The translations under genes and the position numbers were made by a program. A model generated the notes under the pieces. The model saw nothing but the letters and a program-made list of their open reading frames with translations. It searched no databases and was not told where the DNA came from. 64,000 bases of DNA from contig JALEGI010000009.1 in assembly GCA_022763045.1 (NCBI GenBank), positions 127,449 through 191,448 on the forward strand, given 5' to 3'. This DNA is from Simkaniaceae bacterium. Its GTDB lineage: Bacteria > Chlamydiota > Chlamydiia > Chlamydiales > JACRBE01. Positions 51,183-59,794 of this stretch are shown in pieces; position 1 is the stretch's first letter, and each line of letters opens with the position of its first letter.

Positions 51183-52388
51183 AATGAGTAGAGCAATCGT
51201 AAAGAAGATTGGCAAAACAAGTAGTCCCTTTTCAAAGGCGCTTGTTGTGAGTTTGCCATCGACTGCAAATGCTTGCATGATTGTCGTCACAATGGGTGGC
51301 ATGAGTGCGGCAAATCCCATCAAGACGGTATTGTTTAGTCCAAGCGCTGTAGCTTTGAGATTTTGCGGCGCCTCTTCAGACATCAAGACAAATGAGAGAC
51401 TTTGCCCTGAACCACCAAGGCCAACAAAGAAAAACAGGAGCGCAAGAAAGAGGGGATTGGTGCTTGGTGTGTAGAGAAAGAGTGTTGAGCTAATGATCCC
51501 AACTAGGGCGCAAAAGATAATGGAGGGTTTTCGCCTTTTCATGCTCTCCGAGAGCTTTCCAAAGAGTGGAGATCCGCAGGCAAGGCCAATCCAAATCATC
51601 GAAATGATGGATGCTGCCTCAGCTTTTGATAGGCCACGCGCCTCAAGGTAGGAGACGCCCCAGAAGGCCCCAAGAATCGGCAGAGCGACGTAAATTAGTG
51701 CAGAGAAAAATAAGATCGCCCAGACGTGGGGATTGGCAAGCAACTTAGAAAGGCGTGTGCGCAGTGGGATGTGGCGATCAATGAAGACGACTTTATCGGT
51801 GTTTTCCGGCTTACCTTGCAAAAAGATTCCAATCAAGACAGTAAGAGCGATACCAAAGATGGCGACGTAGATGAAAATTTTGCGCCAGTCGCCGTCAACA
51901 AGGCTTAGCAGAAGAGCGATGGGCGTCCCTGCGCAGAGGGGGCCAACGGCACCTAGAAATTGTCCAATGCCAGCGAGTAGAGCAAAGTGCCTGCGAGGGA
52001 ACCAATTTAGGGTGACAATGAGTAGAGAAATGAATCCAAAAGAGGATCCAAGTCCAATAAGTAGTCTACCGATAAACGCTGGGGCAAAGCTATTTGCTAA
52101 GCTAAACCAAAGCGCTCCTCCCGCACAAAGACCGGCTGCAGCTGTGATCAAAAAGCGGGCATTGATCTTGTCTAACAGTAGCCCTACGGGGATTTGCATG
52201 AGCGAGTAGGTGATGTAGTAACCAGAGCCGATTAAGGCAAACTGCTCAGCTGTGATGCTCATGCTCTGCATGATCCCTTTGGCGACAGTTCCGGGTAACA
52301 CTCGGAGAAAAAACTCATAGAAGTAAAAGAGAATAGCAAGAAGCCAGACAAACCAGCTCATTAGGGATGTTTTGCGCTCTTCTGTCAC
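51114..52388 (-). CDS. MFS transporter (GlpT/UhpC-like permease)
   Basis: A 424-residue protein with twelve membrane segments. The N-terminal FYEFFLRVLPGTVAKGIMQSM and GSGYYITYSLMQIPVGLLLDK resemble MFS permeases of Legionella and Coxiella that import organic anions or hexose phosphates; the substrate cannot be told. The start is a GTG that overlaps the stop of the upstream aspartoacylase-type gene (GTGA). The 3' end overlaps rlmD by 69 bp on the other strand. Confidence 0.85.
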   Translation of the reverse strand: MTEERKTSLMSWFVWLLAILFYFYEFFLRVLPGTVAKGIMQSMSITAEQFALIGSGYYITYSLMQIPVGLLLDKINARFLITAAAGLCAGGALWFSLANSFAPAFIGRLLIGLGSSFGFISLLIVTLNWFPRRHFALLAGIGQFLGAVGPLCAGTPIALLLSLVDGDWRKIFIYVAIFGIALTVLIGIFLQGKPENTDKVVFIDRHIPLRTRLSKLLANPHVWAILFFSALIYVALPILGAFWGVSYLEARGLSKAEAASIISMIWIGLACGSPLFGKLSESMKRRKPSIIFCALVGIISSTLFLYTPSTNPLFLALLFFFVGLGGSGQSLSFVLMSEEAPQNLKATALGLNNTVLMGFAALMPPIVTTIMQAFAVDGKLTTSAFEKGLLVLPIFFTIALLISIFGIRETFCRQQSVIHEIKPN

Positions 52389-53389
52389 GTGAGAGCCTCG
52401 CCATCTTCTTTCCAGATGTCCATCTCAGGGGCATCCGACTTGTGGATTTCTGCGATTTGCAGTAGGGGCTCTCCCTCATTAAGAATGGGATAGTTATTGA
52501 TTCCAACAATAATCCCACTTGTGGGGGCAAAAACCTCTTCCGTTTGCTGGGTGCCAAAGGGGTCTGAGATCGTCGCAAGCCGGTGGCCTTTTTTCACATA
52601 AGCGCCCAGCTTGTGAAATGTCTCGCACATTCCCGATGAGGGAGCGCGCTTCCAAATAGCCTCTTCAACAATGGAAGATGAGGGGTTTTTACTCTGTTTT
52701 GATGGAGGGGGGAGCATGTTGAGGTGGCGCATCGAACGAATAATGCCCTGAATCCCAAACTTGATCCCTTTTGGATCGAGACGTTGAGCCTCACCCGTTT
52801 CGTAGATGATTGTTGGAATCGATTTCAGGAGCCACAATAGGCCTGAATCTTTCTTAGTATTGACAATCACTGGCGCGTGAAATGCTTTGGCAAGCTCAGA
52901 GGCTTCATTGCGCTCCATGTTCGTCTTAACATGGGGAAACTTTGAGATGTGCGGCTCGCCTGTGTGCAAATCGATGCAATGCGTTGCCAGGCTAAAGATC
53001 TCCTTATTGAGCTGGTGGGCGAGTCGGGAGGCAAAAGAGCCCTTTTCAGAACCGGGAAAGCTCCCTTCTAAATCACGTCTATCGGGTAGATTTCTTGTAT
53101 TAGACATCAAGCCATAGACATTCATGTTTGGTATTAAAATGAGGGTGCCCTTGATCGACTTGAGAAGGCGGAGGTTCAGTAGCTTATGCAAAATAGCAAC
53201 GCCGTTGACTTCATCGCCATGCATTGCTCCGCAGACAAGTAGTGTCGGGCCCTGAAATTTACCATGGATGATATGTATCGGTATAAACATCGGAGCGCAT
53301 GTGTAGAGCTCAGGTGTTGGCAGGGCTGCAGTGATTCTTTCACCAGGTTGAACTGTAATGTTTGAAATGGATAGGGGGGAATTTTTCAT
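52385..53389 (-). CDS. Succinylglutamate desuccinylase / aspartoacylase family hydrolase
   Basis: A 334-residue zinc carboxypeptidase-like hydrolase. Zinc ligands His57 and Glu60 are in CGAMHGDEVNG, the conserved RDLEGSFPG follows, the third ligand is in IDLHTGEP, and the catalytic Glu is in IYETGEAQ. Members remove acyl groups from amino acids or deacylate small metabolites. The ATG at 53389 is used; the frame extends upstream only to a TTG with no homology. It is coupled (GTGA) to the MFS gene, suggesting uptake and processing of the same compound. Confidence 0.88.
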   Translation of the reverse strand: MKNSPLSISNITVQPGERITAALPTPELYTCAPMFIPIHIIHGKFQGPTLLVCGAMHGDEVNGVAILHKLLNLRLLKSIKGTLILIPNMNVYGLMSNTRNLPDRRDLEGSFPGSEKGSFASRLAHQLNKEIFSLATHCIDLHTGEPHISKFPHVKTNMERNEASELAKAFHAPVIVNTKKDSGLLWLLKSIPTIIYETGEAQRLDPKGIKFGIQGIIRSMRHLNMLPPPSKQSKNPSSSIVEEAIWKRAPSSGMCETFHKLGAYVKKGHRLATISDPFGTQQTEEVFAPTSGIIVGINNYPILNEGEPLLQIAEIHKSDAPEMDIWKEDGEALT

Positions 53390-53438
53390 AAAATGGGATT
53401 GTAGCTGAGAGCGCCTTTCTGAGCAAATCAACTTTTTC

Positions 53439-53467
53439 TTGAAAGAATGTAAAGCTTACATTAACAT
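53439..53467 (+). promoter_or_regulatory. Candidate promoter of the acyltransferase gene
   Basis: TTGAAA (53439-53444), 17-base spacer, TAACAT (53462-53467), with AAGGAGAG in front of the ATG at 53496. Confidence 0.45.
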
Positions 53468-53495
53468 TTGCCAAATTTTTTTTATAAGGAGAGAT

Positions 53496-55556
53496 ATGGA
53501 AGGTGTACAACAGGCGATCACGCGGGTTGCAAATAAAGCATCTGAGCATCCAAAGACTTCATCTGTTGCTGCTCTGCTAGCAGTGGGAGTGCTAGCTGAC
53601 ATGTGGACAGGTCATGCCCTCAAAAAGTTTGATCGAAGAAAGTTAACGTCTCTTGATAAAGTGTGCATTGGATTTTCGATGTGGCTTCGCGGGGGAGAGG
53701 TGACTGGAAAGCATCCTTATCTCCCCTTGCCCACGCCAAGGCAGAGCGCAGAGCAATTTTCTTTTTTTGCAAAAGTTCTCGGTGTGGAGGTTGGAGTATG
53801 TGATCAGTACTTGAGTGGCCCCGCTTATAGACAACAGGCAATGTTGATTGCAAATACATGGAGCAGTCGAGGGCTGCTCGGTGGTATTTCCTTTGTTTTT
53901 GCGAACCTCTGGAAATCTGAGCGGCCACTTACGCAGCTTAAACAGCTGGCTATTGTTGTTTGGAATCCGCCAAGAGTAGTGAATGCTGAGCCACCCTCTG
54001 ATGTGACCGGTTGCCCAGTTACAGGTCTTTTTCGAGCAATTGTTTATGAATTCTGTGATAGGCAACTCGATCATGTTTGGTATGGAGGCCCTACAGTTGC
54101 CCCAACACTGTTTGCCCTTCCTGGCAAACCCATACCTGATGGGGCTAGGGAGATGGAGGCAGCGCTGAGTATTCTCGGGTTGCAGCTCTTTGTTGAGCAA
54201 ATTCGAACTAATACCGGGAGAGTTGGGGAAGCTGCTAAAACGCTCTTTGATATGTCGCAATATCAGAAAATTGTTGGCACTTGGGTAGTTCCAAAACGCA
54301 GTGCTTATGATGCAATGACTAGTCGATCTGACCACGTATTGATAGTAAGAAAAGGGCATTACTATGCTCTAGAACCAAGGGGCAAGTCACTGCAACAGCT
54401 CTATTTTGAGCTCAGGGCAATTGTTAAAGATGCTGAGGAACGATGTGAGTCCTCTGGAGTGAATGTTTTAAGTTTTGACACAAGGTCTGGTTGGTTTGCA
54501 AATCGAGAGAAGATCAAGGAGAGCAATCCTGAATCTTTGAAAATTGTTGAAACTTCAATGGCTGTTATTACTCTAGAGGATCATAGACCTATTGGCCCTG
54601 AAGAGAGCGCTAAAACAGTCTTTAGCTCGACTCGCCTGGAAAGTTCATTTGTTGGTCCAATGCTACTGCTAAGCGTTTTCCTCAATGGAACGAGCGCTGC
54701 TTTTAATGGGCATTTTACAGTAGAGGCTTTAGCAACTTCAAGGGCAACTGAGGCAATACAGACAATCAAAGAAATGCTTGCACGCAAATTTGGCATGGTT
54801 TTTTCTCCTCCTCATGAAAGGGAAGATAAATGGACGCACAAATTACGACCTGTTGAATTTGTCCTCGATGAAGAAATGGAAAGAGAGGTTGCTCGTGTAC
54901 GTTTAGAGGCCACTTCTCATATGGATAAGGTCGAGGTTGCTACACTTGAATTTCATGGTTTTGGAAAGGGGTTAATCAAAGCGCTCAACCAAAGTCCCGA
55001 CTCATTTGTTGTTCTTGCAATATTGAGGGCAGTATATCAGGTAAAGGGGAAAATTCCCAATGCTTACCAAAGTCTGCTTACTAGAGCTTTATTTAGAGAC
55101 GCGCGGACGGAAACAGGAAGACCTGCAACACCTGAAGCTCTTGCCTACTTAAAAAATCCAAATAAAGAGAGCTTTGATCGCGCTGTGAAAGCTCATGTGA
55201 AGCAAAAGCTAGAGTTTATGCAAGGGAAGGGGTTTGATCGCCACATGATGGCCTTGGTTGCAATGGCTGTCGTTGATGAGAAGGTCAATGGAACTCCAAT
55301 TCCGGAATTTTTGAAAAGCTATCGAGAGCTTGAGTTTGATGTTGCGATTAGCTCAACGGACTGTCCATCTGTGATGGTTGGAGGGTTTAGACCCTTTAAA
55401 TGGGGAGGGTTTTCTTTTGGTTTCCGTGAGGGGTATCTTGTTGTTCACGTGACTGCGTTTGGGAAGGGTAAAGCAGTTGAGCTCAAAGGGGCGCTTTCGC
55501 AAGCTTTAGAGGCTCAGGTAGAGCTTTTAACCTCCAGTTCGGAAGCCGGGGTATAG
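53496..55556 (+). CDS. Divergent carnitine/choline O-acyltransferase
   Basis: A 686-residue protein whose segments follow the choline/carnitine acyltransferase family in order: LPLPTPRQSAEQF near residues 76-88, HVLIVRKGHYYALEP at 280-294, SFDTRSGWFANREKIKESN at 326-344 with ESLKIVETSMAVITLED following, VFLNGTSAAFNGHFTVEAL at 394-412, GFDRHMMAL in the C-terminal half, and SSTDCP plus a late F-R-P-F-K-W-G-G segment matching the STS and F-G-P regions. The catalytic His (406) aligns exactly, but the Glu before it is Gly and the following Asp is Glu. A hydrophobic stretch at about 22-38 may be an anchor. AAGGAGAG supports the start. Confidence 0.75.
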   Translation: MEGVQQAITRVANKASEHPKTSSVAALLAVGVLADMWTGHALKKFDRRKLTSLDKVCIGFSMWLRGGEVTGKHPYLPLPTPRQSAEQFSFFAKVLGVEVGVCDQYLSGPAYRQQAMLIANTWSSRGLLGGISFVFANLWKSERPLTQLKQLAIVVWNPPRVVNAEPPSDVTGCPVTGLFRAIVYEFCDRQLDHVWYGGPTVAPTLFALPGKPIPDGAREMEAALSILGLQLFVEQIRTNTGRVGEAAKTLFDMSQYQKIVGTWVVPKRSAYDAMTSRSDHVLIVRKGHYYALEPRGKSLQQLYFELRAIVKDAEERCESSGVNVLSFDTRSGWFANREKIKESNPESLKIVETSMAVITLEDHRPIGPEESAKTVFSSTRLESSFVGPMLLLSVFLNGTSAAFNGHFTVEALATSRATEAIQTIKEMLARKFGMVFSPPHEREDKWTHKLRPVEFVLDEEMEREVARVRLEATSHMDKVEVATLEFHGFGKGLIKALNQSPDSFVVLAILRAVYQVKGKIPNAYQSLLTRALFRDARTETGRPATPEALAYLKNPNKESFDRAVKAHVKQKLEFMQGKGFDRHMMALVAMAVVDEKVNGTPIPEFLKSYRELEFDVAISSTDCPSVMVGGFRPFKWGGFSFGFREGYLVVHVTAFGKGKAVELKGALSQALEAQVELLTSSSEAGV

Positions 55557-56342
55557 AGTCATCCCACCGTCGACAAAGAGGGTGATCCCGTTGATGTATT
55601 CGGCAAGGTCAGAGGCAAGCCATGCAGCTGCTTTACCTATATCATCGGGCTCACCGATGCGTTTGTAGGGGATGAGCTTCATCAGGTCATTGTAGGCCTC
55701 AGGAGTGTCCCATGCAGCTTTGTTGATGGGAGTTCGAATGGCTCCTGGGCCAATGCTGTTGACGCGCACTTTTTTCTCCGCCATCTCTTGAGCAATCGAT
55801 TGCATCATGAGGTGAATCCCTCCTTTCGACGCGGCGTAATTTGCGTGACCCGCCCAAGGCACAACTTCGTGCACTGATGACATGCAGATAATCTTTCCGG
55901 CCGAGCAGGAGACCTCAGGAACAACCCCTCGGCGCATAAATTCTTTCACAGCTTCGCGCGCGCAGAGGAACTGGCCGGTAAGATTGACGCTGATAACGCG
56001 GTTCCACTTCTCAAGGCTCATTTCAGTAAAGGGGGCGTCAGCTTGAAGACCTGCATTGTTGATGAGAATGTCGACAGTGCCGAACTTTTTGCAGACATCG
56101 GCAAACATAGCAACGACTTGCTCCTCTTGAGAGACGTCTGCTTGCGAGATGATGGCCTCAACTCCGCTTTTGCGGCACTCAGCAGCAACCGCCTCTGCCT
56201 TTTCTGCGCCCTTGCGATAGACAATGGCGACATCCGCTCCGTGCTGGGCAAGACTTATTGCGCAACCACTGCCGATCCCTGAATCGCCTCCAGTGATGAT
56301 TGCTTTTTGCCCCTTCAAAATTTTTGGAATTTCCGTTGCCAT
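55527..56342 (-). CDS. Short-chain dehydrogenase (glucose 1-dehydrogenase-like)
   Basis: A 271-residue SDR oxidoreductase. NAD(P)-binding TGGDSGIGSG near residue 17, NNAGLQ near 95, catalytic Ser in CMSSVHEV and Y-A-A-S-K (YxxxK) near 168-172, and the C-terminal GITLFVDGGMTLYP. The closest subfamily is glucose 1-dehydrogenase-type SDRs, but substrate specificity in SDRs cannot be read from sequence alone. Its 3' end overlaps the acyltransferase gene by 30 bp. Confidence 0.88.
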   Translation of the reverse strand: MATEIPKILKGQKAIITGGDSGIGSGCAISLAQHGADVAIVYRKGAEKAEAVAAECRKSGVEAIISQADVSQEEQVVAMFADVCKKFGTVDILINNAGLQADAPFTEMSLEKWNRVISVNLTGQFLCAREAVKEFMRRGVVPEVSCSAGKIICMSSVHEVVPWAGHANYAASKGGIHLMMQSIAQEMAEKKVRVNSIGPGAIRTPINKAAWDTPEAYNDLMKLIPYKRIGEPDDIGKAAAWLASDLAEYINGITLFVDGGMTLYPGFRTGG

Positions 56343-56395
56343 TGCCTGCCTCTAAAATGTATGCTGTTATATGAGTACTTAACATACGAGTGAAT

Positions 56396-57403
56396 ATGAG
56401 AAAAGCCTATACTTTTGATGATATTGCCCTGGTCCCGCAGTTTAATAACGTCCCATCGCGCACCGAACCCGACCTTTTCTCATGGCTCTCAAGGCAAACA
56501 AAACTTCATATTCCCATTTTGTGTGCCAACATGGACACCACAATCAGCGAGCCTCTAGCAGATGTTCTGATTAACTATGGTACAGTGCCCATCTTTCACC
56601 GCTTTGTTAGCATTGATAAGCAAAAAGAGTGGGTCCACAAGTATGGTGAGCGCTGTTTTGTTTCGTGTGGCATTCAAAATATTGAAGAGACCCGCATGCT
56701 CTTGTCAGAGGGGGCAGGTGGCGTGTGCATCGATGTGGCACATGGGCATAGCGATCGGATGATTCGGTTTATCGCTGAGCTTAAAAGGACGCACCCAAGC
56801 AAAGAGGTGATTGCTGGCAACGTATGTACTCCGATGGCCTACCACGACCTTGTGAATGCAGGCGCTGATGCTGTGAAAGTGGGTGTTGGCCCAGGAGCTG
56901 CTTGCACAACTCGCCTTGTTACTGGCTTTGGTGTGCCTCAGTTCAGCGCGATCTACGACTGCGCACAAATTGCTGAGAAGCTCAGAGTGCCCTTGATTGC
57001 AGATGGTGGGATTCGCAATAGTCGCGATGTGGTACTTGCACTAGCTGCGGGCGCTTCGACTGTGATGATTGGCAAACTGTTTGCGTTGACTGAAGAGAGT
57101 AGCGCGCCAAAACGCGAGGGCGATCATGGAATGGAGGCTAAATTTCGCGGACAGGCAAGTCAAGATTTTCAAGAGGATTACTTTGGCGGACTAAAGCACA
57201 AAACTGTAGCAGAGGGTGTCGATTTTTGGAGCCCGGTTTCTGGTAGTGCAAGTCAGTTAATTGACGCTCTTCTTGGCGGGCTGCGAAGTGGCCTTACCTA
57301 TGGTGGCGCGCGAAGCATCAAAGAATTGCAGCGTAAGGCGGAATTTGTTGAGGTGAGTCCGGCCTACATGTTTGAAAGCAACCCAAGGAAATTTGGTGGT
57401 TAA
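56396..57403 (+). CDS. IMP dehydrogenase / GMP reductase
   Basis: A 335-residue TIM-barrel enzyme without the CBS regulatory domains: [11 protein letters not shown] at the start, [27 protein letters not shown] with the catalytic Cys near residue 177, [32 protein letters not shown] and a mobile-flap region. The absence of CBS domains is compatible with GMP reductase, while V-T-G-F-G-V-P-Q resembles IMPDH; I cannot decide between them. Both interconvert IMP and GMP and steer guanine nucleotide supply. The ATG at 56396 is preferred over the GTG at 56390. Its end overlaps the next start. Confidence 0.85.
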   Translation: MRKAYTFDDIALVPQFNNVPSRTEPDLFSWLSRQTKLHIPILCANMDTTISEPLADVLINYGTVPIFHRFVSIDKQKEWVHKYGERCFVSCGIQNIEETRMLLSEGAGGVCIDVAHGHSDRMIRFIAELKRTHPSKEVIAGNVCTPMAYHDLVNAGADAVKVGVGPGAACTTRLVTGFGVPQFSAIYDCAQIAEKLRVPLIADGGIRNSRDVVLALAAGASTVMIGKLFALTEESSAPKREGDHGMEAKFRGQASQDFQEDYFGGLKHKTVAEGVDFWSPVSGSASQLIDALLGGLRSGLTYGGARSIKELQRKAEFVEVSPAYMFESNPRKFGG

Positions 57404-58514
57404 AAAGATATTCGATTCAGTACATGGCTTCATCCATTTTGATCCACTGGAACAGAGGGTGATCGCCTCACCTCCAGTCCAGAGGCTCTACTCGATCCAC
57501 CAATTGGGGCCAGCCTTTTTAGTCTATCCTGGGGCGACAAATAAACGCTTCGAGCACTCCATTGGTGTGATGAAGGTAGCCACTGATATGTACGATAGCA
57601 TCACGAAAAAAGAGTCAATTCTCCCTCAGCCTGGGAGTGAAGAGCATGCTTACTGGAGACGGATTGTCCGTATGGCGGCAATTTGTCACGATATTGGTCA
57701 CCTTCCCTTCTCTCACACAGCTGAACTGGCAATCTTGCCTGAAGGGGGGCATGAAGAGTGGACCAAACGTTTGATTGGCAGTCACATGATTAAGCCGCTT
57801 CTCGATGAAATTGGCCCCGAGGCGTGTGAATCTGTCACTTCGCTGGCAACAGGGGAGGGGCGAAGTGAAATCGAGAAGATTTTAACGGAGTTGATTACGG
57901 GCGACTCTTTCGGCGCCGATCGCATCGACTATCTATTGCGTGATGCGCGTGCAACTGGCCTTGCCTACGGGCTTTTCGACCACACACAGGTTATTGAATC
58001 GCTTGTTGTCAATCCAGAGACGCACGCCATTGAGGTCGATCAAAATGGCATCGAATCTGTTGAGGCGCTTTTGCTCGCACGCTATTTTATGCATAAAAGG
58101 CTCTATGAGTACTCAAGTGTGAAGGCCTTTTCGTTTCACCTGAGTCGTTTCATGCAACGCTTTTATGAGGGTAAGGATTATTTAGAGAGTCCTGAAAAAT
58201 ACATTTCTGTGAGCGATCATGAGGTTTTAGCTGAGCTTCGCAAGTCAGACTGCGATGATGCAAGAAGGCTCAAAAAGCAGAAAGAGCGCTTTGTCGCAAT
58301 CAAGCTGGAGCGAGAGGTTGACCAAAGTCAATTTTTGAATTTGGGGATCCCAAAAGAGGCACTAGGATGGGACATTACCACTCGAACTAAAGGCTCATTT
58401 AGGCTATTATTTCCTCAACTTAAGCAAGAGGAGAGTGATCTTTCAGTTCGGTTTGTCTCGTCAAATTGGCTCTATGTAGATCCAGAATATCATGATCAGC
58501 TTGTTAAAAAATAA
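57396..58514 (+). CDS. HD-domain phosphohydrolase (SAMHD1/dGTPase-like)
   Basis: A 372-residue HD hydrolase: IFDSVHGFIHFDPLEQRVI, RLYSIHQLGPAFLVYPGATN, metal ligands in RFEHSIGV and CHDIGHLPFSHTAE near residue 100, and ADRIDYLLRDA near 185, matching the COG1078 / dNTP triphosphohydrolase group. Such enzymes cleave deoxynucleoside triphosphates or other phosphate esters. The GTG at 57396 (AAGGAA five bases upstream) is the likely start and overlaps the IMPDH/GMPR stop by eight bases. The 3' end overlaps the next gene by 23 bp, so three genes are coupled. Confidence 0.85.
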   Translation: MVKKIFDSVHGFIHFDPLEQRVIASPPVQRLYSIHQLGPAFLVYPGATNKRFEHSIGVMKVATDMYDSITKKESILPQPGSEEHAYWRRIVRMAAICHDIGHLPFSHTAELAILPEGGHEEWTKRLIGSHMIKPLLDEIGPEACESVTSLATGEGRSEIEKILTELITGDSFGADRIDYLLRDARATGLAYGLFDHTQVIESLVVNPETHAIEVDQNGIESVEALLLARYFMHKRLYEYSSVKAFSFHLSRFMQRFYEGKDYLESPEKYISVSDHEVLAELRKSDCDDARRLKKQKERFVAIKLEREVDQSQFLNLGIPKEALGWDITTRTKGSFRLLFPQLKQEESDLSVRFVSSNWLYVDPEYHDQLVKK

Positions 58515-59751
58515 ATTGAAGTCTTGGGAGGTGTGGTTTGTCATCTGCGCGATGGCCTGCTCTTTTTTCATCTCCTTTGAAGCCTCGATTCTCAAGCCGG
58601 TTGGAAACTCTCTTTTTCTTTCGACCTATGGGGTCAAACTCTTTCCTATCGTTTGGCTCGCCGTTGTCCCAGCAAATTTTTTAATTGTTCACCTCTACAA
58701 CCGCTACATCTCCCATATCGGTCCCATGCGCTTTTTGCTCGCAAGTATAGGTGTTTCAGCTGTAGTGAATATTTCGAGCGCCTTTTTGCTTGATCGCATT
58801 TCATGGATGCCCTTTTTCTTTTATATCTGGAAAGATATCTATATCATGCTCATGTTTCAGCAGTTGTGGTCGATTATTCACTCAACGGTTAACCTAAAAG
58901 GCGCTCAGGCCCTCTATGGAATTTTCTACGCAATGGGGGGCTTGGGTAGTGTTGTAGGTTGCTCCATCCCTGGTTTTTTAGCTGTGAAGTTTGGCTCGGC
59001 ACACCTGCTTTTCGCTCCACTTTTAGGCTACACCTTTTTAGCTCTGTTTTTCCGCTTTTGTCTTAAAACGCGTGATGCACATCCCGAGCGGGAGAAGATT
59101 CCTGAAAAAGCGGGAAAATCCAATTTTGGCGAGGGGGTCCGCTTAATTCGGGGCAATAGCTTCCTTCTCTTTATCCTTGGACTTGTTGTGTTGATGCAGG
59201 TTGTTGCAACTCTACTTGATTTTCAGATCAACACTCTTCTAGAGCAGACGATTCCAACAAAAGATGGGCGCACGGAGTTTCTAGGTCGCCTCTTTGCGGT
59301 AATCAATAGCGTGAACGTCTTTCTCCAGCTTATTGGCTCCTTTCTATTGATTCGCGTTGTTGGCGTCGCGGGTGCCCACCTAGCGATTCCAGCCTACCTT
59401 GGTTTAACAGTCGCTGCTGCACTGATTCACCCCTCTTTTGCTTTTATTACCTTTTCTTACGCCTCGACCAAATCGATGGATCACTCTCTCTTTGGGATCG
59501 TAAAAGAAATGCTCTATATCCCGCTGAAAATCGAAGAGAAATTTAAGGCAAAAGCTGTGATTGATATCTTTGTCTATCGCACCTCTAAAGCCCTAGCTTC
59601 TCTCATTGTTTTGGCCCTTGAGCTCTTCTTTATTCAGTATCTAGATGCTCTTATCTCTTGGGGCGTTCTGCTGCTCTTTACCATCTGGTTCTCAATGGTA
59701 TATTTTACATTTAAGAGGCACCCGCTTAGTAAGCAGTTGGTTGTGAATTAG
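58492..59751 (+). CDS. ATP/ADP translocase-related carrier (NTT-like)
   Basis: A 419-residue membrane protein with about eleven segments, distantly related to the chlamydial and plastid nucleotide transporters: N-terminal ISFEASILKPVGNSL aligns with the N-Y-x-x-L-R-D-x-K-D-x-L segment, and the C-terminal KEMLYIPLKIEEKFKAKAV followed by IDIFVYRTSK closely matches K-E-M-A-Y-I-P-L-x-x-E-x-K-x-K-G-K-A-A-I-D. Known nucleotide transporters are about 500 residues and keep several Lys/Glu/Arg residues that are partly changed here, so the substrate may not be ATP. It overlaps the HD gene by 23 bp. Confidence 0.78.
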   Translation: MISLLKNKLKSWEVWFVICAMACSFFISFEASILKPVGNSLFLSTYGVKLFPIVWLAVVPANFLIVHLYNRYISHIGPMRFLLASIGVSAVVNISSAFLLDRISWMPFFFYIWKDIYIMLMFQQLWSIIHSTVNLKGAQALYGIFYAMGGLGSVVGCSIPGFLAVKFGSAHLLFAPLLGYTFLALFFRFCLKTRDAHPEREKIPEKAGKSNFGEGVRLIRGNSFLLFILGLVVLMQVVATLLDFQINTLLEQTIPTKDGRTEFLGRLFAVINSVNVFLQLIGSFLLIRVVGVAGAHLAIPAYLGLTVAAALIHPSFAFITFSYASTKSMDHSLFGIVKEMLYIPLKIEEKFKAKAVIDIFVYRTSKALASLIVLALELFFIQYLDALISWGVLLLFTIWFSMVYFTFKRHPLSKQLVVN

Positions 59752-59794
59752 GGCTCTGTTGCTAAAAAATTAGAGAGTATTTATAGCTGGTAAT

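Noticed and set aside
53643..54359. Long minus-strand frame opposite the acyltransferase
   Set aside because: The plus strand encodes a protein with ordered family motifs; the antisense frame has no recognisable domain or ribosome-binding site.
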